Shown piece by piece: positions 5,337-10,326 of a stretch of DNA of 10,326 nt (positions within the stretch are counted from its first letter, which is position 1; every line of letters starts with the position of its first letter). The stretch is from Candidatus Kuenenia stuttgartensis (GTDB lineage Bacteria; Planctomycetota; Planctomycetia; Pirellulales; UBA1268), in NCBI GenBank assembly GCA_945876515.1, contig CAMCPF010000068.1, forward strand, positions 1-10,326. Direction: 5' to 3'. Below the pieces are notes generated by a model, which saw nothing but the letters and a program-made list of their open reading frames with translations, did not search any database and was not told the origin of the DNA. The position numbers and the translations under genes are program-made.

Positions 5337-7339
5337 TGAACGACGCCTCGCAGGCGGCGGGCATCCGCCGTTCGATTGCCGGACGCCTGCTGTTCTGGTT
5401 CCTGGTGATCGCGCTGATCCCCTGCGCGATCCTGACGGCGATCACCGCCCGGATCGCGACGTCGGCGTTCGAGCGGGCGGTTCGCGACACGCTCGTCCAG
5501 ACCGCGGCCGGAAAGGCGAGCGAACTCGAGGCCTATGCCGCGGAGCGGGTTCGCGACGGCGCGGCCCTGGCCCGCGGCCCGTCGATCGTGCGGGCCGTTC
5601 GCGAACTCGCCGCGGCGCCGCCGGGTCGCCCCGCGGTCGCCGCCGAGGATCAGGCCGACTATCTCGCCTACGCCGCCAAGGCCTTCCACTATGAGCAACT
5701 GCTGCTGATCGACTCGTCGGGGCGGGTGTTGTTCTCGCTCGACCCCGCGATTCCGGTCGGCACGTCGCTCGTGGCCGGACCGCTCGCCGACTCGGAGCTT
5801 GCGATCGGCTTCGATCGCGCCAAGACGCTGCTGCAGTCGGATCTGGGCGGCTTCGAGCGGTACGGTTCGGCTCCCCTGCCGCTGGCCTTCGTCACCTGCC
5901 CGGTGCTCGACGAGGGCAGGCTCACCGGCGTGCTCGCCCTCGGCCTCGATCCCCAGCGGATCTGGCAGACGCTCTCCGACTTCAGCGGCCTGGGCGAGAC
6001 CGGCGAGATCGTGGCCGCCGAACTCGACGCTGAGGCGGTGCTCGTGACCACCCCGCTGCGGCATGCCCGGGATGCCGCCTTTCGCCTGCGGCTTCCCCTG
6101 ACCGGCCGGGAGGCGACCGCGATTCAGCAGGCTGCCGAAGGCACGCGGGGATACGGCCCGCTCATCGACTACCGCGGCGTCGAGGGCGTGGGAGCCTGGT
6201 GCTACCTGCCGAGCTTCCGCTGGGGGCTGCTCGTCAAGCAGGACGCGGCCGAGGCCTACGCGCTGGTGCGCTTCCAACGGCTGGCGATCATCGGGCTGTC
6301 GCTGGCCACGATCCTCGGGGTCACGCTCGCGGCCCTCGTCGTCGCCCGGACCATCTCCAGCCCGATCCGCACCGCCATGGCCGTGGCCGGGCAGGTGGCC
6401 GGCGGCGACCTACGGGCGGCCGTCGATATCACCACCGACGACGAGACCGGCGCGCTCCTGGAGTCGATCGAGACGATGACCCGCGATCTGCGGGGGCTGA
6501 TCGGCCGGATCCAGCACTCCTCCGTCGCCCTGATGAGCACCGCCACGGCGATCCAGGCGACGGCCAGCGAGCAGCAGCAGGTGATCAACGACTACGGTGC
6601 CTCGACCAGCCAGGCGGTGGCGGCGGTGAAGCAGATCTCGGTCACGAGCCAGGAACTCGTGCGGACGATGACCGAGGTCAACGAGATGGCCGGCCGCACC
6701 GGGGCGATGGCCGCCGACAGCCGCGCCGACCTGTCGGGCATGGACACGACCATGCGCACGCTCGCCGAGAGCACCTCCTCGTTCGGCACGAAACTGGCTG
6801 CGATCAGCGAGCGGGCCGCCAGCATCAATCTGGCCGTGACCACGATCACCAAGGTCGCCGACCAGACCAATCTGCTCTCAATCAACGCCGCCATCGAGGC
6901 GGAGAAGGCGGGGGAGTACGGGCTGGGGTTCCTGGTGGTGGCCCGCGAGATCCGCCGGCTCGCCGACCAGACGGCCGTCGCCTCGCTCGACATCGAGCGG
7001 ATGGTCAAGGAGATGCAATACGCCGTCTCCGCGGGCGTGATGGAGATGGACAAGTTTTCCGAGCAGGTCCGAGCGGGGGTGCGCGAGATCGGCGCCGTCT
7101 CGGGCAAACTCGGGGAGATCATCGCCGCGGTCGAGGGCATCTCGGGGCGGTTCGGCCAGGTGACCGAGGGCATGCGGGCCCAGAGCCAGGGCGCCGACCA
7201 GATCCGCGAGGCCATGGTCAGGCTGGCCGAGGGGGCTCATCGCACAGCCGGCGCACTCCATGACTTCAACGCCGCCACCGTCCACCTCCGCGAGGCGGTG
7301 GGCGACCTGAAAGAGGAGGTGTCGCGGTTCACCATCTGA
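5333..7339 (+). CDS. wspA: WspA-like methyl-accepting chemoreceptor with double-Cache sensor
   Basis: A 668-residue inner-membrane receptor that should control the operon's CheA-type kinase through CheW couplers. Layout: TM1 about 18-37; periplasmic double-Cache-like sensor about 41-312 ('YEQLLLIDSSGRVLFS' 120-135, 'GETGEIVAAE' 221-230, 'WGLLVKQDAAEAY' 297-309); TM2 about 316-338; HAMP about 339-391; cytoplasmic coiled-coil signalling domain to the end. The hairpin tip reads 'ADQTNLLSINAAIEAEKAGE' (509-528), then 'YGLGFLVVAREIRRLADQTA'. The EAEKAGEYG form, the following 'MVKEMQYAVSAGVMEMDKFS' and the 'VSRFTI' ending resemble, from memory, Pseudomonas WspA rather than flagellar receptors. There is no C-terminal CheR-tethering pentapeptide. 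The start overlaps the preceding stop codon, implying translational coupling. It is longer than Pseudomonas WspA (about 540 aa) because of the larger sensor. MCP identity is certain; the Wsp assignment rests on motifs and gene order. Confidence 0.92.
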   Translation: MMNDASQAAGIRRSIAGRLLFWFLVIALIPCAILTAITARIATSAFERAVRDTLVQTAAGKASELEAYAAERVRDGAALARGPSIVRAVRELAAAPPGRPAVAAEDQADYLAYAAKAFHYEQLLLIDSSGRVLFSLDPAIPVGTSLVAGPLADSELAIGFDRAKTLLQSDLGGFERYGSAPLPLAFVTCPVLDEGRLTGVLALGLDPQRIWQTLSDFSGLGETGEIVAAELDAEAVLVTTPLRHARDAAFRLRLPLTGREATAIQQAAEGTRGYGPLIDYRGVEGVGAWCYLPSFRWGLLVKQDAAEAYALVRFQRLAIIGLSLATILGVTLAALVVARTISSPIRTAMAVAGQVAGGDLRAAVDITTDDETGALLESIETMTRDLRGLIGRIQHSSVALMSTATAIQATASEQQQVINDYGASTSQAVAAVKQISVTSQELVRTMTEVNEMAGRTGAMAADSRADLSGMDTTMRTLAESTSSFGTKLAAISERAASINLAVTTITKVADQTNLLSINAAIEAEKAGEYGLGFLVVAREIRRLADQTAVASLDIERMVKEMQYAVSAGVMEMDKFSEQVRAGVREIGAVSGKLGEIIAAVEGISGRFGQVTEGMRAQSQGADQIREAMVRLAEGAHRTAGALHDFNAATVHLREAVGDLKEEVSRFTI

Positions 7340-7380
7340 CGCCGCGGACGGCCACGGCGGGATGGCGCCCGGCAGGAACC

Positions 7381-7869
7381 ATGCAGCTGCTCACTTTCAG
7401 CGTCGCCGGCCAGCCCTACGCGATCGAGTCGCGGCAGGTGATCGAGGTGCTGCCACTCGTGCCCGCCCGGCCGCTGCCGCAGGCGCCCGACTATCTGCTG
7501 GGCATCTTCACCTACCGCGGCCGGCTGATGCCGCTGGTCGATCTGGCCCGGCGGCTCGGCGCACCGCCGCCGGCGGCCCGGCTCAGCACTCGGGTGATCG
7601 TGGTGGAGATCGATGCCGAGCCCGGGACCGACCGTGGCTGCGGAACCGCGCCGCTCCGCCTCGGGCTGGTCGCGGAAAACGTGGTGGCTGTCCGGTCGGC
7701 CGACGAGGCAGGGGCGATGCTGCCGCCGCTCCGGCTCCCCGGTGCGGAGTACCTTGACCGCGCCCTGCGGATCGGCGGGGAGACCGTCCAAGTCATCGAC
7801 GTCCATAAACTGCTTCCAGCCGAACTGACCGCGGGCCTGGCGGCGGCGGCCGCCGAGGTGGGGTCATGA
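7381..7869 (+). CDS. wspB: WspB-like CheW coupling protein
   Basis: A single-domain CheW of 162 residues that would link the receptor to the kinase in a cytoplasmic array. The CheW core starts at residue 1 ('LLTFSVAGQPYAIESRQVIE'). 'GIFTYRGRLMPLVDLARRLG' (41-60) contains the near-invariant R46-G47 of the receptor/kinase-binding turn. The C-terminal strand 'VQVIDVHKLL' is also typical. It begins 41 bp after the receptor stop at an ATG preceded by AGGAA at rather short spacing, and ends in an ATGA overlap with the methyltransferase. As the first of two CheW genes flanking cheR it occupies the WspB position. On sequence alone it could be any CheW; the symbol comes from synteny. Confidence 0.88.
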   Translation: MQLLTFSVAGQPYAIESRQVIEVLPLVPARPLPQAPDYLLGIFTYRGRLMPLVDLARRLGAPPPAARLSTRVIVVEIDAEPGTDRGCGTAPLRLGLVAENVVAVRSADEAGAMLPPLRLPGAEYLDRALRIGGETVQVIDVHKLLPAELTAGLAAAAAEVGS

Positions 7870-9095
7870 GCGGGTTCGACGACATCGAGTCGCTGCTGCG
7901 GGACTGGCTGGGGCTCGACGCCGCCACCGTCGGGCGGGCGGCCGTGGAGCGGGCGATTCGCGGCCGGATGAAAGCGGTCGGGCTCGACGACCCGGCCGCG
8001 TTCGCCCGGCTCCTGCGGGCAGACCCGGCCGCGCGGGATCTGCTCGTCGAGGACGTGATCGTCGCGGAGAGTTGGTTCTTCCGCGACCGGCAGGTGTTCG
8101 AGTTCGTTGCCGACTTCGCCGTGACGCGCACTGCGGTGCCCGGCCGCGCCCCCGTGCGGATCCTGTGCGCGCCCGCGGCGGCGGGCGAGGAGCCCTTCTC
8201 CGTGGCGATGGCCCTGTTCGAGGCCGGCCTGACCGCCGAGCAGTTCACGATCGACGCGATCGACATCAGCCGCCGGGCGCTCGAGCGGGCCGCCGCGGGC
8301 CGCTACTCGGCCAACGCCTTCCGCAACGCCGACCTCGCCTTTCGCGACCGCTGGTTCACGCCCGACGGGGCTCACGCGGTGCTCGCCGAGCAGGTCCGGC
8401 GGGCGGTGCGGCTCGAGTGGGCCAATCTGCTCGATCCGGCGTTCGCAGCGGGCGGGCCGACCTACGACGTCATCTTCTGCCGCAACCTGCTCATCTACTT
8501 GACCGCGGAGGCCCGCCGCGCGGTCGAGGTGCAGCTCGATCGGCTGCTGGCCGCCGACGGGCTGCTCGTGCTCGGTGCGGCGGAGCCGCCGATCATGAAG
8601 GGCGACTGGATCCCGGCCGGCTCCGCGTCGGTGTTCGCCCTGCGGCGGGGCGTGCATGCGACCACCAGGCCGGTGGCTCGCAGCCCGCTGCCGCGGCCCG
8701 CGGCCCCGTCGGCTCCCTCCCTGCCCCGCGCCGTCCCGCCGGCGGCCGCCGCGGCCGGAACCCGCCCGACGGAACTTGAGGCCGTGCTCGCCGAGGCCGG
8801 GCGGCTGGCCAACGAGGGGCGGTTCGCCGAGGCCATCGATCACTGCGAGCGGCAGCGGGCCACGCTGCCCCCCGCCCCGGAGCTCTTCTTTTTGATGGGC
8901 ATGCTCCATCAGTCGGCCGGCGACCTCGATCGGGCCGAGGGCTGCTTCCACAAGACGCTCTACCTCGACGGCAACCATGAGGAGGCCCACCTCGCGCTGG
9001 CCTTGCTCGCACGGCGGCGGGGCGATGAAACGATGGCCGCGCACTACCGGCAATCGGCTGCCCGCGCAGCGGCCCGCAAGGAGGCCGCGCCATGA
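7866..9095 (+). CDS. wspC: WspC-like CheR methyltransferase with C-terminal TPR domain
   Basis: SAM-dependent receptor glutamate methyltransferase (409 aa) for adaptation of the adjacent chemoreceptor. An N-terminal helical part (about 1-75) holds 'ESWFFRDRQVFE' (68-79), the CheR 'FFR' motif. The Rossmann-type catalytic domain (about 95-262) shows motif I 'CAPAAAGEEPFSVAM' (101-115), 'IDAIDISRRALE' (129-140) and 'YDVIFCRNLLIYL' (200-212), matching the CheR N-x-L-I-Y motif. An Ala/Pro linker (about 266-300) leads to TPR-like helices (about 302-400; 'GDLDRAEGCFHKTLYLD'), as in Pseudomonas WspC, where they replace the pentapeptide-binding role. Motif I has Ala where most CheR proteins have Ser/Cys-Thr before GEEP. 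The start overlaps the wspB stop as ATGA, with GAGGTGG just upstream. The stop overlaps the next gene. CheR identity is secure; the Wsp role is inferred from TPR fusion and gene order. Confidence 0.93.
   Translation: MSGFDDIESLLRDWLGLDAATVGRAAVERAIRGRMKAVGLDDPAAFARLLRADPAARDLLVEDVIVAESWFFRDRQVFEFVADFAVTRTAVPGRAPVRILCAPAAAGEEPFSVAMALFEAGLTAEQFTIDAIDISRRALERAAAGRYSANAFRNADLAFRDRWFTPDGAHAVLAEQVRRAVRLEWANLLDPAFAAGGPTYDVIFCRNLLIYLTAEARRAVEVQLDRLLAADGLLVLGAAEPPIMKGDWIPAGSASVFALRRGVHATTRPVARSPLPRPAAPSAPSLPRAVPPAAAAAGTRPTELEAVLAEAGRLANEGRFAEAIDHCERQRATLPPAPELFFLMGMLHQSAGDLDRAEGCFHKTLYLDGNHEEAHLALALLARRRGDETMAAHYRQSAARAAARKEAAP
9078..9084 (+). promoter_or_regulatory. Ribosome binding site of the wspD-like gene
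   Basis: AAGGAGG lies 7 nt before the ATG at 9092 within the end of wspC. It favours that start over the in-frame ATG at 9131, which has a weaker GAAGG at 9121-9125. Confidence 0.7.
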
Positions 9096-9820
9096 TCGAC
9101 CATGGGCGGTCAGACACCGTGAAGGCACCCATGCCGGAATGCTGGCGGGTGATCGGCGTGACGGGCGACCGCAGCTGCCCCGAACTCGAGCGGTTCGTCC
9201 ACTGCCGCAACTGCCCCGTGCTTGCCGAGGCGGCCCGACGGTTCTTCGACCGCCCCGCGCCACCGGGCTACCTCGACGCCTGGCGGGCGATCCTGGAGGA
9301 GCCGGAGGAGGTGCTCGAGGCCGACGGCACGAGCCTGCTGGTGTTCCGGCTGGCGAGCGAGTGGCTGGCCCTGCCGGCCACCATGCTTGTCGAGGTGACC
9401 CCGGTCCGTCGGATCCACAGCGTGCCGCATCGGGCCGGCACGCCGCTCGCCGGGCTCGTCAACATCCGGGGCGAGCTCCAGCTCTGCCTCTCGCTTCACG
9501 CCCTGCTCGGCCTGCCGGGCGGTCCGCGGCCGCCGCCGGCCGCCGGCGCCGCGGGCCCGGACACCGATTCTGACGCCGTGCCGCGGCTGCTGGTCGTGGA
9601 GCGGACGGGACCCCGCGCAGCCGAACGCTGGGTGCTCGGCGCCGACGAGGTGGCCGGGGTTCAGCGGGTGCCGCGGTCGGTGCTGCGGCCGGTGCCCGCC
9701 ACGGTGGGTCAGGCGGCCGCCCGCTGCTCGATCGCGCTGTTCGCCTGGCGCGACCGCGACGTGGCCGTGCTCGACGAGGAGCGGCTGTTCGCGGCGCTTC
9801 GGCAGGTGGTGGCCACATGA
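9092..9820 (+). CDS. wspD: WspD-like CheW coupling protein with N-terminal Cys cluster
   Basis: Second CheW-type coupler (242 aa). An N-terminal extension of about 80 residues carries 'CWRVIGVTGDRSCPEL' (17-32) and 'VHCRNCPV' (36-43), giving cysteines at 17, 29, 38 and 41 (C-x11-C-x8-C-x2-C). I recall a similar Cys-containing N-terminus in WspD proteins; its function is not known to me, and metal or Fe-S binding is only a possibility. The CheW domain spans about 81-240: 'LLVFRLASEWLALPATMLVE' (82-101), 'GLVNIRGELQLCLSLHALLG' (121-140) with the R126-G127 pair, and 'DRDVAVLDEERLF' (221-233). A Pro/Ala-rich insert (about 142-163) splits it. The start overlaps the wspC stop (ATGA) behind a strong ribosome binding site. 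A second in-frame start at residue 14 (9131) would still keep all four cysteines. Confidence 0.9.
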   Translation: MIDHGRSDTVKAPMPECWRVIGVTGDRSCPELERFVHCRNCPVLAEAARRFFDRPAPPGYLDAWRAILEEPEEVLEADGTSLLVFRLASEWLALPATMLVEVTPVRRIHSVPHRAGTPLAGLVNIRGELQLCLSLHALLGLPGGPRPPPAAGAAGPDTDSDAVPRLLVVERTGPRAAERWVLGADEVAGVQRVPRSVLRPVPATVGQAAARCSIALFAWRDRDVAVLDEERLFAALRQVVAT

Positions 9821-9822
9821 GT

Positions 9823-9827
9823 GGAGG
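9823..9827 (+). promoter_or_regulatory. Ribosome binding site of the wspE-like gene
   Basis: GGAGG ends 5 nt before the ATG at 9833. It chooses that codon over the in-frame GTG at 9821, which would overlap the site itself. Confidence 0.7.
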
Positions 9828-9832
9828 CGAGC

Positions 9833-10326
9833 ATGGCCGATGACCTGAGCGGATTCTCGCTGCTCGAGTTGTTCCGCCTCGAAGCGGAGGGGCAGACCGC
9901 CGCGCTCGCGGCAGGAGTGCTCGCGATCGAGCAGCTCGACAGCTCACCCCGGACGCTCGAGTCGATGATGCGGGCGGCCCACTCGCTCAAGGGTGCCGCC
10001 CGGATCATCGGCCTCGAGCCGGCCGTGCAGGTGGCCCACGCGCTCGAGGACGTGTTCGTGGCGGCCAGCAAAGGGACGGTGCGCGTCCTCCCCGAGCACG
10101 CCGATGTGCTCCTCGCGGCGATCGACTTCCTCGGCACGATCGCCGGGGCCGATGACGCGCTGGTAGCCGACGGTCCGTGGCCCGACCGCGCGGCGGAGGT
10201 CGTGGCCCGGCTGGCCGCGCTGCCGCACGCCGACGCTTCCACGCCGGCCGACGCTTCGCCGCCGACCAGCCCAACGCCCCCGCCAGAGCCGGCCGGCCCT
10301 GATGAGGGTGCCGCGCCGCCTCCGGC
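9833..10326 (+). CDS. wspE: WspE-like CheA histidine kinase, N-terminal Hpt part (3' truncated by window)
   Basis: The frame is open from the ATG at 9833 to the right edge (164 complete codons). Residues about 5-105 form an Hpt (P1) domain. 'MMRAAHSLKGAARIIGL' (45-61) places the phospho-accepting histidine at H50 with the usual H-S-x-K-G-A context, and 'AHALEDVF' (68-75) follows as in CheA/WspE P1 domains. From about residue 135 it becomes an Ala/Pro/Thr-rich linker, as expected before the dimerisation, catalytic and CheW-binding domains, which lie beyond the window. In WspE a C-terminal receiver is also present; that cannot be checked here. It starts 12 nt after the wspD-like stop. The CheA-family call is strong from Hpt and context; the Wsp label relies on gene order. 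Confidence 0.88.
   Translation, partial: MADDLSGFSLLELFRLEAEGQTAALAAGVLAIEQLDSSPRTLESMMRAAHSLKGAARIIGLEPAVQVAHALEDVFVAASKGTVRVLPEHADVLLAAIDFLGTIAGADDALVADGPWPDRAAEVVARLAALPHADASTPADASPPTSPTPPPEPAGPDEGAAPPP

Noticed and set aside
4991..6277. A 428-codon minus-strand open frame opposite the receptor sensor region
   Set aside because: It is an antisense shadow of the Cache and membrane part of the receptor; its composition is Arg/Gly-rich without motifs.
7512..9263. A 583-codon minus-strand open frame opposite wspB, wspC and wspD
   Set aside because: All three plus-strand genes have conserved family motifs and coupled starts; the antisense translation has none.

Overview
The window is about 10.3 kb of GC-rich DNA, with strong G/C preference at third codon positions and the right half visibly richer than the left. 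The organism is a Gram-negative bacterium that makes lipid A (lpxA). TPR-rich proteins, a receiver-less sigma-54 activator and many Ala/Pro-rich linkers suggest a planctomycete-like lineage (Planctomycetota). That placement is inference, because no rRNA or marker gene is present.

Left part (1-3645): the 3' end of a TPR protein runs off the left edge and meets a small three-TPR gene head-on. That small gene is divergent, across about 280 bp, from an LpxA-type acyltransferase. lpxA then converges on a sigma-54-dependent activator of PspF-like architecture (AAA+ domain plus Fis-type HTH, no receiver domain) on the minus strand. A roughly 350 bp divergent intergenic region with two dyads separates the activator from the operon to its right.

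Right part (about 3996 to the right edge): a tightly packed plus-strand operon. Its order is membrane-anchored UrtA/AmiC-type substrate-binding protein, double-Cache chemoreceptor, CheW, CheR-TPR, CheW with an N-terminal Cys cluster, and CheA (Hpt domain only, cut by the window edge). From the receptor onward, gene order and family features match the Wsp surface-sensing system (wspA-B-C-D-E) of Pseudomonas, whose output is the WspR diguanylate cyclase. WspF-like and WspR-like genes would be expected just outside the window.

The unusual element is the substrate-binding protein at the head of the operon. Its stop codon overlaps the receptor start, and no ABC permease or ATPase gene lies nearby. 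The simplest reading is a ligand-gated Wsp-type pathway: the periplasmic binding protein captures a small amide, urea or amino-acid-like ligand and presents it to the Cache receptor. The receptor, through two CheW couplers, would then control the WspE-type kinase and probably c-di-GMP. The gene layout and domain content are read from sequence; ligand and output are inferred.
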